In this document: piece by piece, positions 18,717 to 28,917 of the stretch
How the letters are laid out: each line of letters opens with the position of its first letter
How positions within the stretch are numbered: position 1 is the stretch's first letter
Source of the DNA: JACCXG01 sp963717745
GTDB taxonomy: Bacteria > Acidobacteriota > Vicinamibacteria > Vicinamibacterales > 2-12-FULL-66-21
DNA: 64,000 bases
Reading direction: 5' to 3'
Assembly: GCA_963717745.1 (NCBI GenBank)
Contig: CAVQXJ010000022.1
Coordinates: 1 to 64,000, forward strand
Program-made: the position numbers and the translations under genes
Notes under the pieces: generated by a model
Databases searched by the model: none
What the model saw: only the letters and a program-made list of their open reading frames with translations
Told to the model about the DNA's origin: nothing

Positions 18717-19977
18717 CGGCAGATCCTTCTGCGCTCCAACCCAGTAGGAACCACGTGAGAATTATCGCCGCCAGCAGGCCGATCCCGAACACACCGACGG
18801 CAACCTCGACACCCCGCCACGTCCAGAGCCAGCCAAACAGGATCGAACCAGCCAGCCTGGCCAGATTGCTGACCGTCATCAACAGCGCCATCCCGCTGGT
18901 GCGCAGATCGTCGGGCAGCCGGGCACTGGCGAGCGCCATCAGCACGCCATCTGTGGCGGCGTAATACCCGCCCAGCAGCACCAGGTATCCCGCCACTTCG
19001 GCGGTGCCCGCCGACGGGAGCAGCAATGCCGCACACGCCAGCAGCAGCATGAGATAGCCGCCGATGAAAACCCGCGTGCGGCCGATCCGATCCGCGAGCA
19101 ACCCCATCGGCAGGGCGAGCACCATGTAGATCGCCGCCGTGGCGACATACATCAGCGGAAAGAATCCCACCTGCAGCTCGAGGCGGCGCTGCAAGGTCAG
19201 GTAGAGAAACGCGTCGCTCATCGTCGCGAGACTGAGAGCCCCGCCGGCGATGACGAGCGCCCGGACCTCGGACAGCCGCACCAACCGGGCCACCGCCGCG
19301 ATCGTGATGGCGGTACGTTCGGGTGGGGCAGCGTCCGGCGACGGCCGGTTCTCGACGAACAATACCAGGATGGCAAGACCGATCAGCGCTGCGCACAGGC
19401 TGACCACGAACACCGCGTCGTAGGCACCCGGTGCCAGCATCAGGATCCCGAACGCGATCAGTGGTCCGATCATCGCACCGGCGGTGTCCAGCGCCCGATG
19501 AACGCCGAAGGCCGTGGCCAGCCCGCTGCGGGGCGTGCTGAACGAGATCATGGCGTCGCGGGAATCGCTGCGAATGCCCTTGCCGAGCCGGTCGATGAGC
19601 ACGACCCCCAGCAGCCACCCCCAGGCACTTCCGAGCGCCAGCAGTCCGACGCGGGACACCATCGAGAGCGTATATCCGGCGACGGCGACGCTCTTGTAGC
19701 GGCGGGTCCGGTCCGCCAGGAAACCGCCGGCCAAACGGACGATCGCTGCGGCGCCGAGATACAGCCCGTCCACCACGCCGAAGGCCATCGGCGTGAGGTT
19801 CAGGTTCACGAGCACATAGAGCGGGAGGACCGTCGTGACCATCTCGGACGAGATGTCGGTGAACAGGCTCGTCAGGCCGAGGAAGAGCACGTTTGCGCTC
19901 ACTCGGCGGCGCGCCGGCCCACCCCACAGCCTCCGACCAGACTGGAGGATCTGGCTAGAGCTCTCGATCTGATACAC
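18694..19977 (-). CDS. MFS transporter
   Basis: About 427 residues with twelve predicted helices. TM1 is ANVLFLGLTSLFTDISSEMV. The MFS loop motif appears as ADRTRRYK after helix 2 and again as ADRIGRTR in the second half. The start is uncertain: the frame is open to 20082, GTG at 19977 or 19902 is plausible, and no strong ribosome-binding site decides. The gene lies immediately upstream of, and overlaps, the propeller/DUF11 gene. The substrate is unknown. Confidence 0.85.
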   Translation of the reverse strand: MYQIESSSQILQSGRRLWGGPARRRVSANVLFLGLTSLFTDISSEMVTTVLPLYVLVNLNLTPMAFGVVDGLYLGAAAIVRLAGGFLADRTRRYKSVAVAGYTLSMVSRVGLLALGSAWGWLLGVVLIDRLGKGIRSDSRDAMISFSTPRSGLATAFGVHRALDTAGAMIGPLIAFGILMLAPGAYDAVFVVSLCAALIGLAILVLFVENRPSPDAAPPERTAITIAAVARLVRLSEVRALVIAGGALSLATMSDAFLYLTLQRRLELQVGFFPLMYVATAAIYMVLALPMGLLADRIGRTRVFIGGYLMLLLACAALLLPSAGTAEVAGYLVLLGGYYAATDGVLMALASARLPDDLRTSGMALLMTVSNLARLAGSILFGWLWTWRGVEVAVGVFGIGLLAAIILTWFLLGWSAEGSADDRLATS

Positions 19978-20199
19978 GCGAGTGTCCCGGCCGCGTGAGT
20001 CGTGGCATAAGTCCCGGGGCGCGGCGCCCGGCTGGCAAGGCGCGAAGAGCGAGCTTATTGGGCATAAATGAGCGATGAGCAACGCCGCCAGACGGGATGC
20101 CCCGCCCGGGAATTATGCTGCGAATCACGCGGCCGGGACACTGCCCTTGGAGGTCACGCCAATCGGCAGTGTAGCTGACTTTACGGGCGTTCGGACGAA

Positions 20200-20595
20200 T
20201 CAGAACGGCGGCCGATTCTTGCGGTACGCGTTCTTGATGGCGATCTTGCCGTCCCGGAAGGTGAGGAGATCGCAGCCGTTCACCTCCACGCGCTTGCCGT
20301 CGGTGTTCGTGCCGGTGAACGTCCATTCCGACACACCACGACTGCCCGCGATGAAGTGCCTGGCGCTCGCCCAGTGCGCGTCGTGAAACGCCTCGAACAC
20401 CGCGGCGAACGCGGCGCGAACCGCCTGCTGCCCCTCGCTCCGTTGTCCGTTGACCTGGGGGCCGGCCGATGCTTCGAACACACAGTCGCCGGTCATCATC
20501 GACATCAGCGCGTCGAGATCGTGCCGGTTCCACGCGTCGGCAAAGCGATCCAACAACGCCAACGCGTCCGCCTCTGAATCTGGGTTGTTTCTCAT
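20200..20595 (-). CDS. SnoaL-like / nuclear transport factor 2-fold protein
   Basis: 131 residues forming one NTF2-like cone domain. DALALLDRFADAWNRHDLDALMSMM and the WTFTGTNTDG strand are typical of SnoaL-like or ketosteroid-isomerase-like proteins with small hydrophobic ligands. It stands alone on the minus strand between the large operon and the MFS gene. No catalytic role can be assigned. Confidence 0.75.
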   Translation of the reverse strand: MRNNPDSEADALALLDRFADAWNRHDLDALMSMMTGDCVFEASAGPQVNGQRSEGQQAVRAAFAAVFEAFHDAHWASARHFIAGSRGVSEWTFTGTNTDGKRVEVNGCDLLTFRDGKIAIKNAYRKNRPPF

Positions 20596-20618
20596 GGTTG
20601 ATATGGAATGTTATGCGC

Positions 20619-23392
20619 TCAGTGTCCCATCCGATCGCGCGCCCTGGCTTTGGCGCGCGCCAGGGCAGACGAGGCGGGCTTGGGTGGGGCGACCGGTGGC
20701 GCAACCCGCGGCGCCTCTCCGGACGGCGCAGCCGCCCGATCAGGGGCCGCATCCGCCGGCCGCGAGGATGCCGGGCGGAGCCGTGGGACTCTTACGGTGC
20801 GCAGCCATCCGCGGGCGGCGGCAAAGAGCAACAATCGCCGTCCGCCGATCTCGGCCACGTGCAGGAGCAGCAGCATCAGCGTGAGCGGCATCACGAGGTC
20901 GCGCAGCTGACGGTTCCGTAAATGGATCGACGTGAAGACGTCGTCCCACGTCGTGCGCTCGACGCCCCCGGTCAGCCGCGCGGTCTCGCGCAGCGTGTTC
21001 ACGCCCTCGTCGGGATCCGGCCGCGGCTCGAATTCGGGCGAGTAGGGAAGGCTCAGCGGCGCGACCGGCAGCACGGCGCCGGTCCCCAACTGGACGGCGC
21101 CGAGGTACAAGCCGGCCTTCTGGATCGGGAAACGCGCTTCGAGAGTGTCTGGGCTGACCCAGGCCAGCGTCAGACGTTCCGATCGGCCTCCGCCCCGATC
21201 GTCGGGCGGCACGATGGTCGCGGTCGCCGCGCGCACGTCGTCCGCGCCACCGGGGGTGCGCCCGGGATCGAGCTCGACGCGGACGATGCCTTGACCGCCG
21301 CGGCGTTCGATGCTGGCCTGCACGCCGGACGGCGGCTCGCCGCCCAGGAGCCAGCGGCCCAGTCCGACGCTGAATCCCTGGAAGTCTCTCCACCCGTTCA
21401 AGCGCTGTGAGTACCTGTCCGTCGACTTCAGCCGTCAACGACGCCACGCGGCCCAGCCCGCGATGCCAGAAGGCGAGAACGGGTGCCTTGTACTCGATCA
21501 GTCGTCACGACACCGAGCGTGGCGCCGGGCCGGAGATAGGTCAGGTTGTAGCCGTCCAGGCTGGGGAACGGCGATGCCGGCAGGTCGCCGAGCAGCACCA
21601 TGTCCGGCAGCGTGCGTGCGGCGGCAGGTTCGGTGACGAAACTCGAGCGCGCGACCGTGATGGCTTCCTCGGCGAACAGCCGCGGCAATTCGTCCACGTT
21701 CGCCGTGAAGTGCATACGTCCCTTTCCCCGGGCGGCCACGTCTTTCAGGAACGCGGCGTCCGGATCCGCTTCGTTGCCGAGGCCGATCACGCTCACGGTG
21801 ATCCCGAGCGGCTCGAGGGTTTCGAGCAGCCGCTGGTAGTCGCCCGGCTCTTCGGCGTCAGCCGCGTCCGCGAACAGCACGATGTGCCGGGTGCCCTTGT
21901 TGGATTCCTGAACCATCGTTGCCGCGGTGACCAGCGCCGTGTAGGTGAAGATGCCGCCGCCGCCGGACTGGATGCGTCGGACGTCATCGCAGATCCGATC
22001 CTTCTCGCTCGCCGAAGTGAGCGGGGCGATCACATGCGGCGCGCTGTCGACGGCAATCACGGCGACCTCGTCGAGCGGCCCGAGCGTCTCGATGGCCGCG
22101 CAGGTGCCCAGATTGGCCAGGTCCATCTTGGTCCGCCCGTCGCCGGCCGGCGCGGCCATGCTGCCGGAACGATCGAGCACCACGGCCATCGCGAGCGACA
22201 GCTTGCGATGCTCGTTCTTGACTTCCATCGACACCGGCAGGTGCGGATCGAGCACCGACTTGAAATAGCCGCCCACGCCGAATGACGCCGGGCCGCCGGT
22301 CACCAGCAATCCGCCACCGAGGTCGGTGACGAAACGCGCCAGGGCTCCGAGCGCCTGCGGCCCGGCCTGGCCGGCCGGCACGTTCTCCAGGACGACCGCG
22401 CGGAACGCCAGCAGGCCGGCCGGATCGTGGGGCATTTCCTTCGGCGTGATCGTCGTGACCCGAAGCTTGCCCGCGGACAGGGCACGGCCGAAGTTGTCCG
22501 GCCGCCCGCTGGCATTGACCAGCAGGATCGTGGCTGGCGCTTCGACCCGCACCGCGCCCTCGCCGCGATTGTTCTCGGGCACGCGATCGCCTTTCGCGGC
22601 GAGCTCCAGCCGGTAGCGAGCGACCCCCGGCCGCTCGATGAGATCGCGGAACGTCAGCTGGGTGGCGCCCGGCTGGAAGGTGCGCGTCGTCCGCGCAATC
22701 TCGACGCCGTCACGCAGCAAGGTGGCTTCGGTCTCGATCGTCCGGTCGGTGCGCACCGACGCGGTGAACTGAAACGGCTCGCGCTCATCGACCACGCCGG
22801 GCAAGTCGAGCGAGTCGACGGCAATGTCCGCCGCCTCGCCCCGGCTGAACATCCGGAAATCGATCGGCAGTCCGCGCGCCGCCGCCTCATGCGCCGCCGC
22901 GGCCACCGGCGTTCCGTTCGCCTCTCCGTCCGAAAGCACAATCAGACGACCCCGCCGCTCACGCGGAATAAGACTGGCAGCCAGACCGATCGCACCGCCC
23001 AGGTCGCTGCCGTCGCGATCCACTTCCTGCACGAACGCGCTCGCCTCACCGAGCTCCTCGGGCAACCGTTCGATACGCGCCTCGCGTCCGTAGGTCACGA
23101 TCCCGACCCGGTCGCCGGCTGACCGCCGCTGTTCGAGCAGCCTGATGATCTCGAGCGTCCGGGCGTGGCTGTCGGCCGGCATCGAGCGGGAGAGATCGGC
23201 CACGATCACGACGTCGACGCCTTTGCCGCCGAGCGGCGCGAGCGGCACCGCCGCGATCAGCCCGACCACGACCAGCATCAGCACGCGCACGTACCCGCCG
23301 ATCGAGGAGGCCCGGCCACGCCAGAAGTACAGGAACAGCAGCGGGACGATCAGCAGCAGGAGCTCGGGATAGAGGAAGGACAGGCGGTTCAT
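20619..23392 (-). CDS. double-VWA membrane protein (frameshifted), end of MoxR operon
   Basis: About 920 residues when read across two frameshifts near 21505 and 21400. Two membrane helices (FLYPELLLLIVPLLFLYF and a second near residue 30) are followed by a first VWA domain with VIVADLSRSM and a middle GATase-like domain (FGRALSAGKLRVTTI...GGPASFGVGGY). A second VWA domain has VVLDRSGSM and a complete MIDAS pattern. The C-terminal part (...HRGLGRVASLTAEVDG, then NGWRDFQGFSVGLG) ends in one helix and a proline/alanine-rich tail. The start at 23392 is chosen over the open frame to 23473 because the extra residues come from a palindromic repeat. It is the last gene of the MoxR-DUF58-VWA operon and may act in envelope-protein assembly. 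Confidence 0.8.
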
Positions 23393-23408
23393 GCTCGCGC
23401 GGTCCTCG

Positions 23409-23473
23409 TGGCTTCCGACTTTAGGCGGAAGTTCAGCGCCGGCGGCAGCCTTCCGGCTAAAGCCGGAAGCCAC
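23409..23473. repeat. palindromic repeat GTGGCTTCCG...CGGAAGCCAC
   Basis: The arms GTGGCTTCCGACTTTAGGCG (23409-) and the inverse CTTCCGGCTAAAGCCGGAAG (ending 23473) form a large imperfect hairpin between the two VWA genes. It could be a REP-like element and mRNA stabiliser inside the operon. Confidence 0.65.
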
Positions 23474-23509
23474 ACTGATTTGTTCGCAGTGGATTTCTTC
23501 ACAGGCTTT

Positions 23510-23541
23510 TCCGCCTTCGCTAAAGCTACGGCGGACAAGTC
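23510..23541. repeat. family C repeat (CCGCCTTCGCTAAAGCTACG type)
   Basis: A short imperfect palindrome CCGCC...GGCGG with related copies at 28881, 38559 and 59547. It abuts the BatA-like gene and supplies that gene's TGA stop. Confidence 0.6.
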
Positions 23542-25366
23542 AGGCCCCACCGCGGTTCAGAGCCGGCGCGCGCAGGCACCAGTTGCCGACCATCGCGGCC
23601 GCACCGATCGTCAGCAGCAGCCAGAACAGCGGCTCGGACTCCGGGCCGCTCTCGACCCGCACCGCGGCCTCGTCTCTGAACCGGCCGACCGCGGCGGTCT
23701 TCCGATCCCGCAGGTTGGTCTCGGATTCGTCGAGGAAGTTCACCCCGAGCTCGAACAGCACGGTCTCGCCGCCGCCGATGCGTTCGGGGCCTTCCAGAAT
23801 CTGCAGCAGTCCACCCGGCGACGGCGCGATGAGCTCCAGCTCGCGACCAGCCGGCAGAGCGCGCTCGACGGCGCCGCAGCGAAGCCGCAGCGGACCCTTG
23901 GGGTCGCGCGCGAGACGCACCCGCACCCATTCGCCGACCCGATAGTTCCAGCGTTCCGGCCCCGGCAGGCCCTGCCTGCGCATCTCGATGATGTTGGAGA
24001 TCAGGATCGGCCAGTCCGGCGATCGAATCAGGTTGGTTCGATCGAGGTCCAGATTGAAGAGAATCGCAGGCTCGGTCTGGGCCAGCGCGACAGGCGTGCC
24101 GACCAGTGCCTGGTCTCCCGCGGCAACGAGCGGCCGCACGGCCTCAGCCGCCAGCGGCACCGCTCCCGACCACACCACGCCGCCGAGCGAGATCCCCAGG
24201 AGCAGAGGATGGCGCTTCTCCAGGACGAACGGTCCGATGAAATCGTGGGGCTCGCCCTTCGCCAGCCATGCCGCCGGCGCCCGGCCGAACCCGACCCGCC
24301 ACACGCCCGGCGACGGTGCGCGATCCAACTGTCCCGCCTCGGCGAACACCAGATGGCCGGATTCGGACTGCGTCACGCCCGAAAGCGCTCCGAGCGCTTT
24401 GATCAGCGCTTGGCGGCCCCGGCCGTCTGGCAACCGGTTGTCGACACCGACGATTCGCGGCCGCGGCTCGGCCAGCATTACCTCGTTGTCGCGAGCCATC
24501 GCATCGTCGGACAGCCGGACCCGCACCGCCGGGAGACCGGCGGGCAGCGGCAGCGTGAGGGAGGAGACTCCCGGCGGCACCTCCAGCTCTCTGGCCAGCA
24601 CGTCCTTGTCGCCCGCTGACACCGTGACGCGCCGGCGGCCAGGCGAATCGGAATAGTTCCCGAGCGTCAGCGACACTGCGCCCCGTCCGTCCGCTGGAGT
24701 CAGCGTTCGCTCGGCGGCGGTGATGCCGACGTTGGCAAGCGGTTCTCCGAGCGACACCCAGAGGACTCCGTCTTCCTCGCGCGAGCCCGGTGCTGCATCG
24801 CTCATCACCATCAGCCTGCCGGTCGGCCCGGCGAGCTCACGCGCCAGCCGCAGTCCGAGTGCGAGCGAATGATGCGGCGCTTCCGGTTTCCAGTTGTCCA
24901 GTGCGGGCCGCGCTTCGAGCGCGCGGGCGGCCGGACCCAGCAGCACTGAGGGACGTTCGCCGCTCTGGACGAAGGTCACCCGCGCCCGGTTGCCCAGTCG
25001 ATCGAGCTCCTCGATCACTCGTCGCACCGCGCGGTCACGCGTGCTTTCGCCGCGTCCGTTGTTCGCCGCCATCGATGCCGAATCATCGAGCAGCACGACG
25101 AGGTGCGGGCTGACATCTGCCGATGAGATGCGGGCGCCCGCGAGGATCAGCGCGAGGGCGAGCGCCGCAATGCATTCCAGAATCAGGCTCGCCGTGATCG
25201 GCAGCCTGTCGATCTTGCCGCCTTCCTCCGGAGTCTGCCGGCCGATCTGCCAGAGGAACAGCCCGGCGACGGGTCGAACGGGAAACCGCCGGCGAAACAG
25301 GTGGATGGCGACGATAGCAGGGATGGCAAGGAGCGCCAGCAGACCCAGCGGCGCCGCGAAGATCAT
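23540..25366 (-). CDS. BatA-like membrane protein with VWA domain
   Basis: 608 residues. The N terminus (MIFAAPLGLLALLAIPAIVAIHLFRRR) is the BatA/aerotolerance domain with two helices (the second near residue 60). A VWA domain follows with the MIDAS motif LLDDSASM, a middle beta-rich region, and a last helix near the C terminus (LLLTIGAAAMVGNW). It overlaps the DUF58 gene upstream by four bases. In related operons these proteins sit in the inner membrane with MoxR and DUF58 partners. Confidence 0.85.
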   Translation of the reverse strand: MIFAAPLGLLALLAIPAIVAIHLFRRRFPVRPVAGLFLWQIGRQTPEEGGKIDRLPITASLILECIAALALALILAGARISSADVSPHLVVLLDDSASMAANNGRGESTRDRAVRRVIEELDRLGNRARVTFVQSGERPSVLLGPAARALEARPALDNWKPEAPHHSLALGLRLARELAGPTGRLMVMSDAAPGSREEDGVLWVSLGEPLANVGITAAERTLTPADGRGAVSLTLGNYSDSPGRRRVTVSAGDKDVLARELEVPPGVSSLTLPLPAGLPAVRVRLSDDAMARDNEVMLAEPRPRIVGVDNRLPDGRGRQALIKALGALSGVTQSESGHLVFAEAGQLDRAPSPGVWRVGFGRAPAAWLAKGEPHDFIGPFVLEKRHPLLLGISLGGVVWSGAVPLAAEAVRPLVAAGDQALVGTPVALAQTEPAILFNLDLDRTNLIRSPDWPILISNIIEMRRQGLPGPERWNYRVGEWVRVRLARDPKGPLRLRCGAVERALPAGRELELIAPSPGGLLQILEGPERIGGGETVLFELGVNFLDESETNLRDRKTAAVGRFRDEAAVRVESGPESEPLFWLLLTIGAAAMVGNWCLRAPALNRGGA

Positions 25367-26208
25367 GCGGCCTCCAGCACTCCGGCCGCAGCCAGTCCAC
25401 GCGCCACCTCTCGAACCGGCGTGCCCGCGACGACGTGAGCAAAGCCGGCGCCGACGCGCCGGGCCGCCCCCGAGAGCCCCAGCCGCAGGCGGGCGAACCG
25501 CGCGCGATAATCGCGAATCGTCGCTTCATCCATCACCAGGTCGAGCTCGCCCCGTCCTTCGACGTCAACCAGCCGGCGGCCGCCTTCCACGACCGGCTCG
25601 GCTTCTTCGCGCAATGTGAGCTGCACGAGTGCCAGCAGCGCGCTCTCGCGCGCGAGACGGAAGATGAGCGCCTCGGCGTCGTGCGGAAACAGGAAATCGC
25701 TCACGACGACGCGCAGCGACCGGCGCCGGAACGGCAGGTGGGCCTCTTCGAGTGCAGAGAGGCTGGCGTCGCAGGCGAGGAAGCGTTCGATGTCCTCGGG
25801 GACGTGCAAGGGCTGCGGGGGGACGGCCGACGTCGTGATGATCCGCGAATCCGCGGCAGTGGAGGCGCAGGCGCAGGCCAGCACTCCTGCGAGCTCGCCG
25901 TAGGCGCGGAGCTTCTGCTCGGTGACGACCATCGAGCGGCTGATGTCAAGCACGAGATCGATACGGGGCGCGACCTCCTCGCGGTAGAGACGGACGGCGA
26001 GCAGCTCGGAACGTGCGTAGGCGGCCCAATCCACGTGGCGGAGGTCGTCACCCGGGGCGTAAGGGCGGTAGTCCTGAAATTCGAGCGAGCTGCCAGTCTC
26101 CGCGCCAAGCCGCTCCCCGACGCGACCGCCGAGAGGCGTCCGCGGTAGCCTGAGCCGGAAGGCGGAGGCGGCTCGTACCGCCGTCCAATCAATAGATGCT
26201 GTCGGCAA
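25363..26208 (-). CDS. DUF58 domain protein
   Basis: 281 residues. The DUF58 signature FQDYRPYAPGDDLRHVDW is at about residue 45, followed by a degenerate VWA-like MIDAS (LVLDISRSM). It has no membrane helices, so it is probably a cytosolic partner of the MoxR ATPase. It is followed by the BatA-like gene with a four-base overlap and separated from the ABC permease by a family A repeat. Confidence 0.88.
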   Translation of the reverse strand: MPTASIDWTAVRAASAFRLRLPRTPLGGRVGERLGAETGSSLEFQDYRPYAPGDDLRHVDWAAYARSELLAVRLYREEVAPRIDLVLDISRSMVVTEQKLRAYGELAGVLACACASTAADSRIITTSAVPPQPLHVPEDIERFLACDASLSALEEAHLPFRRRSLRVVVSDFLFPHDAEALIFRLARESALLALVQLTLREEAEPVVEGGRRLVDVEGRGELDLVMDEATIRDYRARFARLRLGLSGAARRVGAGFAHVVAGTPVREVARGLAAAGVLEAA

Positions 26209-26240
26209 CTAGAGTCCTAATGTGACAAAAAGACGCCGAG

Positions 26241-26398
26241 TCAAATCCCAAGCTCCAAATCCCAAATCCCAACCACGCCCAACATCCAACTCCCAATCAG
26301 CCTGACGGCGAATTCCAACGCGCGTCCCGATTGCCAGGTGGCTTGGGGGTTAAACGTTGGGAGTGGTTGGGATTTGGAGCTTGGAGCTTGGGATTTGA
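26241..26398. repeat. dispersed inverted-repeat element, family A, copy 3
   Basis: The left arm TCAAATCCCAAGCTCCAAAT and the right arm ...GGAGCTTGGGATTTGA are inverse of each other and match the other family A copies; the interior is unrelated. It splits the operon between the DUF58 and ABC permease genes and runs into the 3' end of the permease gene. Confidence 0.85.
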
Positions 26399-27952
26399 TG
26401 ACCGTTCTGTCACGGGACTCGGTTCTACTACTGCGGCTGTCGGACTCTGCGAATCGATTGGGGCCGGCTGCGCGGTCATGCGCCTGCCCAGGCCGATCAG
26501 CGTCAGGTAGGCGGCCAGTCCGATTAGCCCTAGCAAGACCGGTATTGCGAACCCGTGATTCGCTTCCACGAGTTTCCAGTTCGCCAGCGTCCGGATGGGA
26601 TTGAGCAGATGGCGGCCGGCATACCGGAGCTCGAAGACGAGGGGCTGCCAAAATAGGTAGTAGACGATGTCGGGCAGGATCAGGGCCATCGCCAGCATCG
26701 CCAGCACCGCGGCGCGCAGCTGGAACGACGCGGCGCTGGCGGGCTTGATGATCCGGAAGACGGCGGCCGGCAGGCCCGTGAAGAAGCAGATGTACCCGCA
26801 CACGGCCAGGAACCAGCGAAGGCTCTCCCACGTCGGCCGAAGCGTCCACGCCGCGGCAAGGTAGAGCGCCATCTGCACCAGCACATAGAGGGCGCCGCGT
26901 CCGCCGCCGGGGCCAAGGATTGCGAGCAGCCGCCGCCAAGGCGACACGGCGTTCATGCGCAGAAGCACGCGCCGCGGGACAACCAGGTCTTCGGTCACGG
27001 TGAACATCGCCACGACCGCCAGGTGCAAACCGCCAAGGACCCCGAGCGCCTGGGCGGCATTCGACCGGACGATCGGCGGTTCGTTGATGAACGAGAGTGT
27101 CCACGCCACAATCAGCAGGAATTGCCCGAAGAAGCCGGCGCGTAGCACGGTGACCCTGTCTTCGGTCGGCAGCGACAGCCGGTTCTCGGCGAGCAAGACC
27201 AGATTGCCCATCGTCGCCAGACAGATCGTCGTCGCGATGGCCAGCTCCCACCAGGATTGCGATCCCGCCACCACCCCGACGCCGAAACCGACACTCATTC
27301 CTCCGGGGAACGCCCCGCGACTCATCAGGAAGAACATCAGTCTCGGCAATCCGAAGACAACCAGGAACAGAAACAGCACGACGCCCACGCCGCCGAAGAC
27401 CACGCCGGACATCGCGCGGGTTTTGAGAAGAGAGGAGAGAAACAGGCAGGCCGCGCAGGCCCACATCGACCACATGAAAAGGATCGGCAGCGAGACCAGA
27501 ATCGTCCCGAAATCGATGCCGCCCAACAGAAAGCTCATCGCGATGAACGGCGCCAGCCCGGCGAACAGCGTCGCCAGCTTCACCCCTTGCGCCAGGAGCT
27601 TGCCGATCACGATCCGGCGGGGCGAGAGCGCGCTCAGCGTGATGAGCTCCAGCGTCTGCTCCAGCCGCTCGTTGCGCAGCGCGCTGAAGGCCCCGAGCGG
27701 CACGACCGCGAGGCCAAGTAGCGTCAAGCAACCCATCAGCGCGGCGAACGTCCACCTGCCGGATGTGCCATTCCCGCTGAGCGCGTCCGCGGCGCCGAAG
27801 AACGCCACCGCCAGACCAACCAGCAGCGTGATGGCGAATGAATAATGAAACTCGCGGCCCCGCACCGCCTGGCGCACTTCCTTGACGACAATGGGACTGA
27901 GCCAGTCGCTCGCGTTCTCGAGCCGGTCGAGGAGGGCCCTGGATCGGCTCAT
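26297..27952 (-). CDS. ABC-2-type transporter permease with repeat-derived tail
   Basis: 551 residues with about twelve hydrophobic segments. The N-terminal LSPIVVKEVRQAVRGREF and the following helices are typical of large ABC-2/NosY-like permeases. The ATG at 27952 overlaps the ATPase stop by four bases (coupled translation). The last 33 residues or so (NPKLQAPNPNHSQ...) come from the family A repeat at 26241-26398, so the native C terminus was probably replaced after the last helix, which remains intact. The substrate is unknown; the location suggests an envelope component handled with the MoxR system. Confidence 0.83.
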   Translation of the reverse strand: MSRSRALLDRLENASDWLSPIVVKEVRQAVRGREFHYSFAITLLVGLAVAFFGAADALSGNGTSGRWTFAALMGCLTLLGLAVVPLGAFSALRNERLEQTLELITLSALSPRRIVIGKLLAQGVKLATLFAGLAPFIAMSFLLGGIDFGTILVSLPILFMWSMWACAACLFLSSLLKTRAMSGVVFGGVGVVLFLFLVVFGLPRLMFFLMSRGAFPGGMSVGFGVGVVAGSQSWWELAIATTICLATMGNLVLLAENRLSLPTEDRVTVLRAGFFGQFLLIVAWTLSFINEPPIVRSNAAQALGVLGGLHLAVVAMFTVTEDLVVPRRVLLRMNAVSPWRRLLAILGPGGGRGALYVLVQMALYLAAAWTLRPTWESLRWFLAVCGYICFFTGLPAAVFRIIKPASAASFQLRAAVLAMLAMALILPDIVYYLFWQPLVFELRYAGRHLLNPIRTLANWKLVEANHGFAIPVLLGLIGLAAYLTLIGLGRRMTAQPAPIDSQSPTAAVVEPSPVTERSSNPKLQAPNPNHSQRLTPKPPGNRDARWNSPSG

Positions 27953-28917
27953 TGCACCCGCCCTTCCGTGATCTCGATGAACAGATCCTCGAGATCGGCG
28001 CTCTCGGCGCTGAATTCCAGTACCGGAAAGCCCCCAGAGACGAGGCGGCCGACCAGCGACACCTGATCGTCGTCGCCGCCGCCAAACTCGAACTGCACGC
28101 GGCCGCCGGCCTCGTGAACGTTCGACACGCCAGGCTGCTCGAGCAGGAAGCGCTCGACGCCGGCGGCGGGGCCTGCGACCCGTACGGACAGAATCCGCCT
28201 GGGGCGCACGCGCTCGAGAATGTCCTGCACCGTGCCGGTCGCCAGGATCCGGCCCTTCTCGATCACGGTGACGGTGTCGCACATCTCGGCGAGCTCGGTC
28301 AGGATGTGGGAACTGAGGAGGATGGTCTTGCCGTCGGCGGCCAGTTCCCGAATCAGCGTCCGGAACTCGATCCGCGCGCGCGGGTCGAGATTGGCGGCCG
28401 GCTCGTCGAGGATGAGCACCTGCGGATCGTGAATGATGGCGCGGCCGAGGGCGACGCGCTGCTTGAGCCCCTTCGAGAGGCCCTCGACGTGGCGGTCCCT
28501 GAGATCGCCGATCCCCATGAACTCGATGATGTTCTCGACCGCCCGCCGCCGGGCCGCGCCCCGCACGTCGTGGGCACGCGCAAAAAAGTCGAGATACTCG
28601 GTGACGGTCGTGTTCACATACACGCCCGCGTAATCCGGCATGAAGCCGGTGATTCTGCGCACCGCTTCCGGATCGTCCAGGACGGAGTAGCCGCCGATGC
28701 GCGCATCGCCGCGCTGGGGCGTATCCAGCGTCGCCAGGATGCGCATCGTCGTGGTCTTGCCGGCGCCGTTGGGTCCGATAAAACCGAGAACCGTCCCGCG
28801 CTCGACGCTGAACGACACATCGTCCACGGCGTGCACTCCGTCGAAGTGCCGGACCAGCCCGTCGAGTTGCAGCATCGCGGCTTGTCCGCCGGAGCCTTGG
28901 CGGAGGTGGGTGCTCAC
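27949..28917 (-). CDS. ABC transporter ATP-binding protein
   Basis: 322 residues. Walker A GPNGAGKT, the Q loop, signature LSKGLKQRV and Walker B VLILDEP followed by the D loop (NLD) and the switch histidine (SSHIL) are all present, so it should be active. It starts at GTG 28917, overlapping the preceding gene by four bases. The first 14 residues (LRQGSGGQA) are encoded by a family C repeat; ATG 28875 would remove them. It pairs with the permease downstream. Confidence 0.92.
   Translation of the reverse strand: MSTHLRQGSGGQAAMLQLDGLVRHFDGVHAVDDVSFSVERGTVLGFIGPNGAGKTTTMRILATLDTPQRGDARIGGYSVLDDPEAVRRITGFMPDYAGVYVNTTVTEYLDFFARAHDVRGAARRRAVENIIEFMGIGDLRDRHVEGLSKGLKQRVALGRAIIHDPQVLILDEPAANLDPRARIEFRTLIRELAADGKTILLSSHILTELAEMCDTVTVIEKGRILATGTVQDILERVRPRRILSVRVAGPAAGVERFLLEQPGVSNVHEAGGRVQFEFGGGDDDQVSLVGRLVSGGFPVLEFSAESADLEDLFIEITEGRVQ
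28881..28906. repeat. family C repeat inside ABC ATPase N terminus
   Basis: CTTGTCCGCCGGAGCCTTGG...GGAGG is the family C palindrome in inverse orientation. It encodes RQGSGGQ between the GTG start and the first conserved residues of the ATPase. Confidence 0.65.
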
